64,000 bases of DNA from CAWBCR01 sp963787375 (GCA_963787375.1 CAWBCR010000031.1:124001-188000), one strand, 5' to 3'. Counted from the first letter of the stretch, positions 8,129 through 17,929 are shown. Program-made: numbers and translations. Notes: generated from the letters alone by a model not told the origin.

Positions 8129-9604
8129 TCACGATCCGGGCGGCAGCATGCGCCACACCTCCAGCCGCGAGAAGGGGTTCTCCGTCCCGATGTACAACCC
8201 ATCGGGCGTGCCCTCCAGCGTGCGGATGCCGTGATTGTCGGGGTTACCCAGCCCGTCGAGGAACACCGGCTCCCAGTGAACGCCGTCTGCCGAGCGGTAC
8301 AGGTCGCCACCCACCGGCGAGCGCCAGTCGCCGGGCCGCGCGACGAGGTAGTTGAGCAGCGGTCGGAACGGCAGCGCGACCTTCTCGGCGTCCTGCCCCA
8401 GCCATTCAATTGTCCGCGAGGCGTCCCACGTGCCCAGGTACAGGTAGCCCTGGTAGTCGTTCATGTACCAGCAGTAGCTGTTGAGATACCAGCCGAAGCC
8501 CGGCCCGTAGCCGGAGATCGGCTTTTCATTGGGCGGGCCGACGACAAGCTGCGTACTGCCCTGCGCGTCGACGCGCAGCAGCTCGCAGCCGCGCGGGCCG
8601 TGACGCGTCTCCGGGTTGAAGCCCAGCGGGATGCCGGTCCCGACGTACAGCTCGCCGTCGAAGACGTGCAGGCTCATCACCGACTCGTTGTAGCGACGCC
8701 CGCCTCCGCCGTCGACGACCTTCTGCGGCGGCGCGGTCGGGTCGGCGGTGCAGGCCATCTTCCACACCTCGAAGCCGGTCTTCGCGTTGTACGTGCCCGC
8801 GTACAGGCAGCCGTCGAAGCTGGCAAGCTGCGTGATGCCGGTGTTATCCGGGTTGCCGAACCCGTCGCTGATCACCGGCCAGAACGTCGCGCCATCGGTG
8901 GCCCATATCTGTCCCATGCCGCCCGGCAGGATGTCGCCGCGCGGGGTGGTCGCCATGTACAGCAGGCCATCGTGGGCCACCATGCCCCGGATCGACCCGA
9001 TGTTGACCGCCGGATCGGTGGGAAAGGTGAAGGCCAGCTCCCAGCTTCCGGGGTCGCCGCTGGCGCTGCGCCACACGGTGGGGTTGTGCGCGGCCATCGT
9101 GCCGGCGTACAGATACGTCACGCCGTCGCTGCGGGCCTTGTAGACAGCCATCGTGCGGAAGCCCTCGTTCAGATAGGGCGGCTGCTCATAGTCGGTGTAG
9201 TCGAATACCACCTGCCAGAACTGCGGGGAGATGTCGGGCCGATAGCGGCGGATCTGCGGCGGCATGACGGGCAGCGGCTGCTGGCCACCGCGCAGCACCG
9301 ACAGCGACAGGCCGATGATGTTGTTGTCGGTGCCGACGTACAGGTAGCCCGTGTTCGCACCGTCGGCCCTGAAATAGCGCATCGACCACGCCGAGTCGGC
9401 GTCACGCGAGCGGCCCTGCGCGTCGAAGCCGGGCTCGGCCACCTGCTCGAACTCCAGGTCTGGGGCAATGGTGCTGACATACGACGGCAGTTTCTGCCGG
9501 TGGCGCGTGGCAGCGAACAGCAGTACGCTCACCAGCGCGACCATCGCCAGCAGCAGAAGCGTCGAGGCACGCGCCATCCGTCCGAACGTTTTAGGGACAC
9601 TCAT
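8129..9604 (-). CDS. secreted or anchored beta-propeller-like protein
   Basis: 491 residues. A single N-terminal hydrophobic segment (about 13-32) acts as signal anchor or signal peptide. The rest consists of repeating units of about 60-70 residues built round LYVGT, LYAGT or LYIGT followed by a Trp-containing turn (TGYLYVGT, VTYLYAGT, DGCLYAGT, DGELYVGT, QGYLYLGT, PDGLYIGT). This is the signature of a beta-propeller with about six blades. No catalytic motif is seen, so binding or scaffolding at the cell surface is more likely than a known reaction. GAGGAGATC upstream supports the ATG at 9604. It is probably co-transcribed with the next minus-strand gene. Confidence 0.75.
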   Translation of the reverse strand: MSVPKTFGRMARASTLLLLAMVALVSVLLFAATRHRQKLPSYVSTIAPDLEFEQVAEPGFDAQGRSRDADSAWSMRYFRADGANTGYLYVGTDNNIIGLSLSVLRGGQQPLPVMPPQIRRYRPDISPQFWQVVFDYTDYEQPPYLNEGFRTMAVYKARSDGVTYLYAGTMAAHNPTVWRSASGDPGSWELAFTFPTDPAVNIGSIRGMVAHDGLLYMATTPRGDILPGGMGQIWATDGATFWPVISDGFGNPDNTGITQLASFDGCLYAGTYNAKTGFEVWKMACTADPTAPPQKVVDGGGGRRYNESVMSLHVFDGELYVGTGIPLGFNPETRHGPRGCELLRVDAQGSTQLVVGPPNEKPISGYGPGFGWYLNSYCWYMNDYQGYLYLGTWDASRTIEWLGQDAEKVALPFRPLLNYLVARPGDWRSPVGGDLYRSADGVHWEPVFLDGLGNPDNHGIRTLEGTPDGLYIGTENPFSRLEVWRMLPPGS

Positions 9605-9697
9605 GTGCGAGATCTCCTCTGATGCGGGTGCGTGGAAGGATTCATGGAGCCGCTCGAACAGGCTACCCTGATCTTACCCGATCTGCCCAGAAATGCA

Positions 9698-9732
9698 CCC
9701 GCCCCTATGCTCTGGCAGAGCACAGGGGCGGG
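9698..9732 (-). terminator. terminator of htrA
   Basis: CCCGCCCCT (9698-9706) pairs with AGGGGCGGG (9724-9732), with a smaller GCTCTG/CAGAGC stem inside. It lies just after the htrA stop on the minus strand; the T tract is weak. Confidence 0.6.
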
Positions 9733-9758
9733 CGGGGAAGGAGAAGAAGAAAGCTAAG

Positions 9759-11399
<1,641 letters not shown>

Positions 11400-11467
11400 C
11401 AATATTCTCCTGGCTACCATCTCGGAGCGGCACCCCCTGGCACCTGTCTCCGTCTTTTACAACTCAA

Positions 11468-11534
11468 AGGATAGCGCGCCGCCCTCAGTAGAAACTTTAA
11501 GGGAAGTTTGCCCACAGCTTATGGATTCCTTAAG
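11468..11534 (-). promoter_or_regulatory. phased CTTAAG-type operator array and promoter of htrA
   Basis: Read on the minus strand, the hexamers CTTAAG (11534-11529), CATAAG (11523-11518) and CTTAAA (11501-11496) lie at offsets of 11 and 22 bp, with a degenerate slot (GGCAAA) between the second and third. The last one ends 22 bp before TATCCT (11473-11468), a plausible -10. Spacing and slot pattern are the same as before the secreted protein gene at 2965. Confidence 0.65.
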
Positions 11535-11541
11535 CGGAATG

Positions 11542-11570
11542 TTGCGCGCCACCGCCATGCCGGATACAAT
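11542..11570 (+). promoter_or_regulatory. putative promoter of the tetR-SDR operon
   Basis: TTGCGC (11542-11547), a 17 bp spacer and TACAAT (11565-11570). Transcription would start next to the palindromic operator. The site is divergent from, and close to, the htrA operator array. Confidence 0.45.
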
Positions 11571-11577
11571 AATACAA

Positions 11578-11591
11578 ACCGACTGGTCGGT
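11578..11591. promoter_or_regulatory. palindromic operator of the TetR regulator
   Basis: ACCGACTGGTCGGT is a perfect inverted repeat (ACCGAC, 2 bp, GTCGGT). It lies immediately downstream of the -10 box and ends next to the tetR start region, the usual place for TetR-family autorepression. Confidence 0.65.
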
Positions 11592-11609
11592 ATGTTTCAG
11601 GGGGCAACC

Positions 11610-12209
11610 GTGAACCGCCAACAGCAACGCTCCGACGAGACACGCGCCGCACTCCTCAGCGCCGGGGAGGCTTGTTTCGCCCGCAGCGGCTACGACTTAG
11701 CCAGCGTCGACGATATCTGCCGGGCGGCAGGCGTGAGCAAAGGCGCGTTCTACCATCACTTCGCCAGCAAGCAGCAGCTCTTCCTTGAGCTGCTCAACCG
11801 CTGGCTGGAGGGCACCGACCGGCAGCTCGCTGCGCTGCGCGACGAGGCTACCAGCGTGCCGGAGGCGCTGACAACCATGATCGCTGTGCTGCGCGGTGTC
11901 TTCGCAGAGGCGGGCGACCGGCTGCCCATCTATCTGGAGTTCTGGACCCGCGCCGCGCGCGACAAGGAAGTGTGGCAGGGGACCATCGAGCCGTACCGCC
12001 GCTACCGCGACTTCTTCGCCGCGATGGTCGCGGCGGGCGTGGAACAGGGCAGCCTCCAGCCGGTCGACCCGCAAAACGCGGCGCGGGTGATCGTCGCTAT
12101 GGGCGTTGGGCTGCTGGTACAGAGCCTGCTCAGCCCAGACGAGACCGATTGGGAAAAGGTATCACAGGAGGCTATCCGTCTCCTGCTCGAAGGATTACAG
12201 CAGAGGTAA
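11610..12209 (+). CDS. TetR/AcrR family transcriptional regulator
   Basis: 199 residues from GTG 11610, chosen because AGGGGG lies 6 nt upstream; ATG 11592 has no ribosome site and overlaps the operator. The N-terminal helix-turn-helix is typical: ALLSAGEACFARSGYDLASV, then DDICRAAGVSKGAFYHHFASK (about residues 14-58). The C-terminal ligand domain resembles the TetR_C group with LEFWTRAARD. It is a cytoplasmic repressor, probably of its own operon with the downstream SDR gene 4 bp away. The inducer is unknown. Confidence 0.9.
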   Translation: MNRQQQRSDETRAALLSAGEACFARSGYDLASVDDICRAAGVSKGAFYHHFASKQQLFLELLNRWLEGTDRQLAALRDEATSVPEALTTMIAVLRGVFAEAGDRLPIYLEFWTRAARDKEVWQGTIEPYRRYRDFFAAMVAAGVEQGSLQPVDPQNAARVIVAMGVGLLVQSLLSPDETDWEKVSQEAIRLLLEGLQQR

Positions 12210-12213
12210 ATAG

Positions 12214-13191
12214 ATGAACATCCTACTGACAGGCGCGTTTGGGAATATCGGCAGCAGCACGCTTGAGGAACTGGCCCGGCGCGGCCACCACGTGCGCTGC
12301 TTCGACCTCGACACGCCGGCCAATCGCAAAGCAGCGCGGCGCGCTCTGCGCCGCTGCGGCAGCCACGTTGAATTCGCGCCTGGCGACCTGCGCCATCCAG
12401 AAGAAGTCGCCGCCGCCGCCGCCGGGCAGGACGCGGTCGTACACCTGGCGTTCGTGATCCCCACGCTCTCGGCGACCGGCGTCAACAGCGAGGTCGACCC
12501 GGAGCGTGCGCGGGCGATCAACGTGGGTGGCACGCGCAACCTGATCGACGCGATGCGCGCCATGCCCACGCCGCCCCGCCTGATCTTCTCGTCGTCGCTG
12601 CACATCTACGGGCGCACGCAGGACCAGGCCCCGCCACGCACCGTCGACGACCCGCTACACCCCATCGAGCATTACGCCAAGCACAAAGTCGAGTGCGAGC
12701 GGATGGTGCGCGAGTCGGGGCTGACGTGGGCGATCTTACGGCTGGGCGCGGCGCTGCCCATGCGGTTGATCCTCGACCCCGGCATGTTCGGCGTCCCGCT
12801 CAACAACCGCATCGAGTTCGTCCACTCGCGCGACGTGGCGACGGCCATCGCCAACGCGCTCGAAGTCGAGGGTGTATGGGGCCAGACGCTGCACATCGGC
12901 GGCGGGGCGCAGTGCCAGCTATACCAGCGCGATCTGGTGCGCAGCGTGCTGGACACGGTGGGCATCGGGATGCTGCCGGATCGCCTGTTCACGCGCATCC
13001 CCTTCCCGACCGACTGGCTCGACACGACCGCCAGCCAACGCCTACTGGCCTTCCAGCAGCGCACGCTTCAGGATTACCTCGACGACGTGCGCCACCGGCT
13101 GGGCATCGGGCAATTCTTCCTGCACCTGCTGCGGCCCATCATCCGCGCCTGGCTGGTGCGCCAGTCGCCGGTGACGGGCGAGATGGCCTGA
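12214..13191 (+). CDS. NAD(P)-dependent epimerase/dehydratase family protein (extended SDR)
   Basis: 325 residues. The Rossmann motif GAFGNIGSS is at 7-15, an acidic residue ends beta-2 (CFDLD), SSS is followed by the active-site YAKHK near residue 152, and the rest is the substrate-binding half. This is the extended SDR architecture of sugar-nucleotide epimerases and related reductases; the substrate cannot be read from the sequence. The tail (FFLHLLRPIIRAWLV) is amphipathic or hydrophobic and may bring it to the membrane. It is the second gene of the TetR operon, so its substrate or product may be the TetR ligand. Confidence 0.85.
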   Translation: MNILLTGAFGNIGSSTLEELARRGHHVRCFDLDTPANRKAARRALRRCGSHVEFAPGDLRHPEEVAAAAAGQDAVVHLAFVIPTLSATGVNSEVDPERARAINVGGTRNLIDAMRAMPTPPRLIFSSSLHIYGRTQDQAPPRTVDDPLHPIEHYAKHKVECERMVRESGLTWAILRLGAALPMRLILDPGMFGVPLNNRIEFVHSRDVATAIANALEVEGVWGQTLHIGGGAQCQLYQRDLVRSVLDTVGIGMLPDRLFTRIPFPTDWLDTTASQRLLAFQQRTLQDYLDDVRHRLGIGQFFLHLLRPIIRAWLVRQSPVTGEMA

Positions 13192-13198
13192 TAACAGC

Positions 13199-13235
13199 CT
13201 GTCCCCCTTTCCACTATGAGTGGGAAGGGGGACAG
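13199..13235 (+). terminator. terminator of the tetR-SDR operon
   Basis: A long stem: CTGTCCCCCTTTCCAC (13199-13214) pairs fully with GTGGGAAGGGGGACAG (13220-13235) around a short loop. There is no clear T tract, but the position right after the SDR stop fits. Confidence 0.65.
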
Positions 13236-13271
13236 ATCGAGCGTCGACCGAAGGTCAGGCGAGGCCCTTCC

Positions 13272-13481
13272 TCAGCGCACGCCGAGAATCGCCACGATTG
13301 CAAACACGCTCAGCGCCACTGCGGCCACCAGCGCCAGCCCGATCAGCGTCTCGTTGCCGGAAGCGAGCCCCACCTCCCCGGAGGGATGATGGCGCAGCAG
13401 CCACACGCTGCGAACGAGGATCGCGGCCAGCAGGGCCAGCAGCGCCAGCAGAATAGCCGGCAGCAGCGCGATTTCCATCAT
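13272..13481 (-). CDS. small two-helix membrane protein
   Basis: 69 residues from the ATG at 13481, which begins 1 nt after the kinase stop codon. Two hydrophobic segments (about 5-22 and 45-66) flank a short basic loop with HHPSGE. It is the last gene of the regulator-kinase operon. No family is recognised. A role as accessory or feedback partner of the membrane kinase is a guess from position only. The reading frame could extend upstream into the kinase gene, but translation coupling at 13481 is more natural. Confidence 0.55.
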   Translation of the reverse strand: MMEIALLPAILLALLALLAAILVRSVWLLRHHPSGEVGLASGNETLIGLALVAAVALSVFAIVAILGVR

Positions 13482-13482
13482 G

Positions 13483-14892
13483 TCACACCCTTCGCTCACC
13501 GCCTGCCGCGCTTAACGGCAGCGACAGCGCAAAACGGCTGCCACCAGGAGCCGAACGTTCGAGAGCAAGCTGCCCCCCGTGCGCCGTCGCGATCTCATGC
13601 GCGATGCTCAGGCCAAGCCCCATCCCCTGCGGGAAGCGCTTGCCGGCCTGCGCCCGGTGGAACGGCTCGAATACGCGCTGCTGTTCCTCCGGCGCGATAC
13701 CCACGCCCGTGTCGTCGACCGTCAGCCGCAGCGTGCTGTCCTCCACCCGCGCCGTGACGCTCACCGTACCGCCCGACGGCGTGTACTTGATGGCATTCGA
13801 CAGCAGATTGCCGATCACCTGCGCCAGCCGGTCGGCGTCGGCCTGGATGATGGGCAGCATCGGCATGATGTGCGCCTCCCACTTGAGGCCCTTCTCCTGC
13901 GCCGCCACGCGCCACGGCGCGAGCATCTCGGGCAGCCACGTGTCAAGGCGCAGCGCGCGCCGCTCCAGCTCCAGCGAGCCGAGCAGACGGTCGTAAAGCT
14001 GCGCCAGGTCTTCCAGCAGGCGGCGCAGCCGCCCGATCTCATCCTGCATGCCGCGCAGTAGCTCGCCGCGCAGGTCGATGTCTTCCGCCGCGCCGCTCTG
14101 CATGGCCTGCGTCGCCGCCAGCAGCGCGCCGAGCGGCCTGCCCAGCTCGTGGACCAGGTTCGCCAGCAGCTTGCGCCGGGCGCTCTCCAGCGAGCGAAGC
14201 TGCTCGTTCAGCGAGTTAAAGGAGCGGGCCAGCAGACGCAGCTCGCGCGGGCCCTTCTCCGGGATCGCTTCCGGGACGCGGTCGGCGGCCATGTCCTGCA
14301 CCGCCACCGTCAGGCTGGTGATGGGCCGCTCCAGGTTGAGCGCCAGCACCCAGCCGACCACCGCGCCCAGCACCAGACCACCCAGCAGCACGCTGACGAT
14401 CACCGTGCGCAGCCGGTTAAAATTGACGACCACGTTTTCCATCGGGTGCGTCAGCCGCACCACGCCGACCACCTGCCCGTTGACGGTCACCGGCACCAGC
14501 ACGTCCGCGACCTCCGCCGTGGGCAGGCTGCCGTTGTGGAACATGATCCCCAGCTTGCCAGTAAGCAGCGGCGTCAGGTCGGGCGGCTGGTCTAGCTGGC
14601 CGGTAGACGCGATCTCGTGGCCCTGCGAATCGAACAGCGAGACGTGCGCCGAAAGCGGCTGGGCGAAGCGCGTGACGAAGGCCTGCGCTTCCTGCTCATT
14701 CTGAAATGCGTTGAGGTCCGCCGAGGCGACCAGCGCCAGCACCTGGGCCTGCTCGCCCAGGTCTTCCGAGAGGCGCTGGATGACCACCTGCGTCTCGACC
14801 AGGTAAATCAGCGCCAGCCCGACCAGCGGGCCGACAATCAGCAGCACCAGCGTATGGCTCATTATTAGCCGCGCGCGCAGGCTGTTCAGCAT
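13483..14892 (-). CDS. sensor histidine kinase with HAMP domain
   Basis: 469 residues. TM1 (about 10-32), an extracytoplasmic sensor domain (about 33-160) and TM2 (about 161-185) are followed by a HAMP domain (about 186-240). The HisKA box LLANLVHELGRPLG has the phospho-acceptor His248. The HATPase domain has NLLSNAIKYTPSGG, DDTGVGI and GMGLGLS. It is a membrane kinase of the classic two-TM type. The H-box has GRPLG in place of the commoner RTPLT, a small deviation. It starts 2 bp after the response regulator stop, so the two are one pair. The proposed target regulon (htrA, ftsH, secreted protein) points to envelope stress sensing. Confidence 0.93.
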   Translation of the reverse strand: MLNSLRARLIMSHTLVLLIVGPLVGLALIYLVETQVVIQRLSEDLGEQAQVLALVASADLNAFQNEQEAQAFVTRFAQPLSAHVSLFDSQGHEIASTGQLDQPPDLTPLLTGKLGIMFHNGSLPTAEVADVLVPVTVNGQVVGVVRLTHPMENVVVNFNRLRTVIVSVLLGGLVLGAVVGWVLALNLERPITSLTVAVQDMAADRVPEAIPEKGPRELRLLARSFNSLNEQLRSLESARRKLLANLVHELGRPLGALLAATQAMQSGAAEDIDLRGELLRGMQDEIGRLRRLLEDLAQLYDRLLGSLELERRALRLDTWLPEMLAPWRVAAQEKGLKWEAHIMPMLPIIQADADRLAQVIGNLLSNAIKYTPSGGTVSVTARVEDSTLRLTVDDTGVGIAPEEQQRVFEPFHRAQAGKRFPQGMGLGLSIAHEIATAHGGQLALERSAPGGSRFALSLPLSAAGGERRV

Positions 14893-14894
14893 CG

Positions 14895-15593
14895 TTATGC
14901 CTCCAGCTTATACCCCACGCCGCGAACCGTCTGAATGCGGTGCGGGTTGTTCGGATCTTCCTCGATCTTCTCGCGCAGCCAGCGAATATGCACGTACACC
15001 ACCTGCAACTCGCCGACGTATTCAGCACCCCACACGCCCGCCAGCAGGTCATCGACCGACACGACGTGCCCGGCTTCGAGCGCCAGCGCGTGCAGCAGGT
15101 CGAACTCACGCGGGGGCAGGGCGACCGCGCGCCCGTCGATGGTGACGGTATGCGCGGCCAGGTCGATGGTCAGCGCACCGACGGTCAGCACATTGTCGAC
15201 AGGGCCGCCGTCAGCCGGTACGCGCTCCGGCACGCTGCGGCGCAACGATGCCTTCACGCGGGCCAGCAGCACCGCGATGTCGAACGGCTTGGTGATATAG
15301 TCGTCTGCACCCAGCTCCAGCCCCAGCACCTCGTCCAGTTCGCGGCGGCGGGCCGTCAGAAACAGCACCGGCGAGTCGAGCTCGTCCTGAATGATGCGCA
15401 GCGCGTCGAGCCCGTCCATGCCCGGCAGGCCGATGTCCAACAGGAACAGGTCGGGCGGGTCGCGGCGGGCCAGCGTCAGCGCGTCTTCCGCCAACTCGGC
15501 GCTGCTGACGCGGTACCCGGCCTGCTCCAGGCTGAAAGTCAGGCTGCGGCGCAGCAGCGCGTCGTCGTCTACAACCAGAATGTGCTTTGCCAT
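14895..15593 (-). CDS. OmpR/PhoB-family response regulator
   Basis: 232 residues. The receiver has an acidic pocket (VDDD), phospho-acceptor Asp53 (LLDIGLPG), a Thr in LTAR and Lys in TKPF. A winged-helix DNA-binding domain covers about 135-232 (PPREFDLLHALALEAG, VVYVHIRWLREKIE, RTVRGVGYKLEA would be read as IQTVRGVGYKLEA). OmpR-family proteins bind direct repeats spaced 11 bp, exactly the pattern seen before ftsH, htrA and the 2965 gene. It lies 180 bp after ftsH on the same strand, so the ftsH promoter may also feed it, which would give autoregulation. Confidence 0.94.
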   Translation of the reverse strand: MAKHILVVDDDALLRRSLTFSLEQAGYRVSSAELAEDALTLARRDPPDLFLLDIGLPGMDGLDALRIIQDELDSPVLFLTARRRELDEVLGLELGADDYITKPFDIAVLLARVKASLRRSVPERVPADGGPVDNVLTVGALTIDLAAHTVTIDGRAVALPPREFDLLHALALEAGHVVSVDDLLAGVWGAEYVGELQVVYVHIRWLREKIEEDPNNPHRIQTVRGVGYKLEA

Positions 15594-15675
15594 AATTCCG
15601 CACCCTCAATGTGCTGTATCCGGGCCAAACGCCGTTCCAGCACAAGGCCCGCGAGGAACAATCGTCTATCCGAAA

Positions 15676-15713
15676 CGGCGCTGGCGGCGGCTCGCACCGC
15701 CGGCCCAGCGCCG
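15676..15713 (-). terminator. hairpin between ftsH and the response regulator
   Basis: CGGCGCTGG (15676-15684) pairs with CCAGCGCCG (15705-15713), with a smaller GCGGCGG-type stem inside. On the minus strand it is followed only by GTTTCGG, so it may attenuate rather than stop read-through from ftsH into the regulator gene. Confidence 0.45.
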
Positions 15714-15773
15714 AAAGAGTTTCGCCGGCGCTGCCGGGTCTGCTGCCCGTCGAAAACGCCTGCCGCTCACCCA

Positions 15774-17810
15774 TTATCTGCCCATTCCAGCGTGTGTGCC
15801 ATCCTCCGGGCTGACGATCATCTCAGGAACATCTGGCGCATCCCCGCCACTGTCACGCGGGCCCAGGATGTCAGCCATATCTTCCTGGTCGATGGTCTCC
15901 TCGTGCAGCAGCGTGGTCACCAGTTGGTCAAGCTGGTCGCGGTGATCGGTCAGTAGCTGCCGCACGAAGCTGTAGCGCTCGGTGAGCAGCGTCTGCACAT
16001 CGTGGTCGATGTGGTCGGCGGTCTCGCTGCCGTAGTCACGCCCCTGAGACAGCTCGTAGCCCAGGAAGGGCTGCGCTTCGTCGGCCTGGAAGGCCACCGG
16101 GCCGAGGCTGCCCATCCCCCACCGCGTGACCATCCGGCGGGCCAGCCTGGTTGCCTCGACGAGGTCGTTTTCCGCGCCGGTCGTGATGTCGCCGAAGACC
16201 ACGTCCTCGGCCACACGCCCACCCATCAGCACGGCCAGCCGCGCCATCAGGTACGAGCGGGTGTAGTTGTAGCGGTCGTCTTCAGGAAGCTGCTCGGTGA
16301 CGCCCAGCGTCCGCCCGCGCGGGATGATCGACACCTTGTGGACCGGGTCGGCCCCCGGCTGGAGCCAGGCCACCAGCGCGTGACCCAACTCGTGGTAGGC
16401 GACGACGCCGCGCTCGTGAGGGTCCATCAGCAGTGGGCGCACTGCGCCCAGCAGGATACGGTCGAGCGCTTCTTCGAAGTCGGCCAGCGTGATCAGCTTG
16501 TTGTCGTGCCGCGCAGCGGTCAGCGCCGCCTCGTTCGCCAGGTTGGCCAGGTCCGCGCCGCTCAGGCCGGTAGTCGTCTTGGCCAGCAGCCCCAGGTCGA
16601 CGTCCGGCCCCAGCACCAGGTGCTGGGTGTGGATGCGCAGAATGCCCTCGCGGCCCTTGCAATCCGGCAGCGCGACCGTCACCTCGCGGTCGAAGCGGCC
16701 CGGACGCAGCAGCGCCGGGTCGAGCACGTCGGGCCGGTTGGTGGCCGCCAGGATAATCACCTCGTGGCGGTCGTCGAAGCCGTCCATCTCGACCAGAAGC
16801 TGGTTGAGCGTCTGCTCGCGCTCGTCGTTGACCTGCCCCAGCCCCGCGCCGCGCCGCCGCCCGACGGCGTCCAGCTCGTCGATGAAGACAATGGCCGGGG
16901 CCGCCGTCTTGGCCTGTGTGAACAGGTCGCGCACGCGGCTGGCCCCTACCCCGACGAACATCTCGACAAATTCCGACGCGCTGATGTTGAAGAACGGCAC
17001 GCCTGCCTCGCCGGCGACGGCCTTAGCCATCAGCGTCTTGCCCGTCCCCGGCGCGCCGACGAGCAGCACGCCGCGCGGGATGTGCGCGCCGATGTCGTAG
17101 TATTTCTGCGGGTCGCGCAGGAAGCCGACAATCTCCTGAAGCTCCGACTTGGCCTCGTCAGCGCCGGCCACGTCGGCGAACGTCACTTCGGGCCGCTCGC
17201 CCACCGTGCGCAGCGCCTTGGTCTTGCCGAAGCCTAATACGTTGTTCTGGCCCTTCAGCGCGTTGCGGCCCATGTAGACCATCAGCACCACCAGCAGCAG
17301 GATCGGCAGGCCGGTGGTGAGCAGCACCATGAACCACGGCGTGGCCGGCGTTTTCACATCGATGGTCACGTTGTTGACTCGCAGCAGCGGCAGCAGGGTC
17401 GGGTCGCCGACCGCCTCCGGGAAGGTTGCGTCAAACTGGGTGTATGCGCTGGATGGCGCGCTGCTGCTGCCCGTCAGCGCCGCGAACAGCCCGCCCGGCG
17501 CTGCCGCGCCCGGATTGGCCGTGGGCGCTGCGGCGGGGGTCCCCGACGCCGCCGGGGTCGGTGTGGCAGGCGGCCAGGTGACCGGCTGCTTGAACGTGCC
17601 ACTGATGTCGGCCCCGGCAATCGTCACCGAGGCGACGTTGCCGGCCTTCACCTGATCGAGCAGCGCGCCGTAGGGCAGGTTGACGGTAGGCGTGCCCAGC
17701 GGCAGCAGGCCGGTGAGATTCCACATCATCAGCGCAGCCAGCACCACCCACCACATCCAGCCGAAGCCGCGCGGTTTTTTCTCATTCTCTGGCTTCTGCA
17801 ATTGGTCCAT
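15774..17810 (-). CDS. ftsH: ATP-dependent zinc metalloprotease FtsH
   Basis: 678 residues from the ATG at 17810, preceded by TTGGAG. TM1 (about 20-37), an extracytoplasmic segment and TM2 (about 160-180) lead to the AAA domain with GAPGTGKT (252-259), DELD (311-314) and the second region of homology near ATNRPDVLDPALLRPGRFD. The zinc site is HELGH (473-477). FtsH extracts and degrades membrane and some cytosolic proteins. Odd: a Pro/Thr/Ala-rich insertion (about 76-121) sits in the outer segment, matching the stalks seen in other surface proteins of this genome. The promoter has the four-fold 11-bp array. The response regulator and kinase follow downstream. Confidence 0.97.
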   Translation of the reverse strand: MDQLQKPENEKKPRGFGWMWWVVLAALMMWNLTGLLPLGTPTVNLPYGALLDQVKAGNVASVTIAGADISGTFKQPVTWPPATPTPAASGTPAAAPTANPGAAAPGGLFAALTGSSSAPSSAYTQFDATFPEAVGDPTLLPLLRVNNVTIDVKTPATPWFMVLLTTGLPILLLVVLMVYMGRNALKGQNNVLGFGKTKALRTVGERPEVTFADVAGADEAKSELQEIVGFLRDPQKYYDIGAHIPRGVLLVGAPGTGKTLMAKAVAGEAGVPFFNISASEFVEMFVGVGASRVRDLFTQAKTAAPAIVFIDELDAVGRRRGAGLGQVNDEREQTLNQLLVEMDGFDDRHEVIILAATNRPDVLDPALLRPGRFDREVTVALPDCKGREGILRIHTQHLVLGPDVDLGLLAKTTTGLSGADLANLANEAALTAARHDNKLITLADFEEALDRILLGAVRPLLMDPHERGVVAYHELGHALVAWLQPGADPVHKVSIIPRGRTLGVTEQLPEDDRYNYTRSYLMARLAVLMGGRVAEDVVFGDITTGAENDLVEATRLARRMVTRWGMGSLGPVAFQADEAQPFLGYELSQGRDYGSETADHIDHDVQTLLTERYSFVRQLLTDHRDQLDQLVTTLLHEETIDQEDMADILGPRDSGGDAPDVPEMIVSPEDGTHAGMGR

Positions 17811-17863
17811 CAAGATTCTCCAAATCACTCTCACACCGGCGTCACGGCACCGGTATCATCCTG

Positions 17864-17929
17864 ATCATACCTGCTGGGGATCGGAATGTCCTTATCGGGT
17901 ACTTAGAAACACCTTAAGTGGACTTTAAG
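17864..17929 (-). promoter_or_regulatory. four-fold 11-bp operator array and promoter of ftsH
   Basis: On the minus strand four hexamers follow each other at exactly 11 bp: CTTAAA (17929-17924), CTTAAG (17918-17913), TCTAAG (17907-17902) and GATAAG (17896-17891). A TATGAT box (17869-17864) lies 21 bp further on. This is the most complete version of the array also found before htrA and the 2965 gene. Confidence 0.7.

Noticed and set aside
13595..14061. Frames opposite the stress kinase suggesting another gene
   Set aside because: They are antisense shadows of the HisKA/HATPase coding sequence, without start signals.
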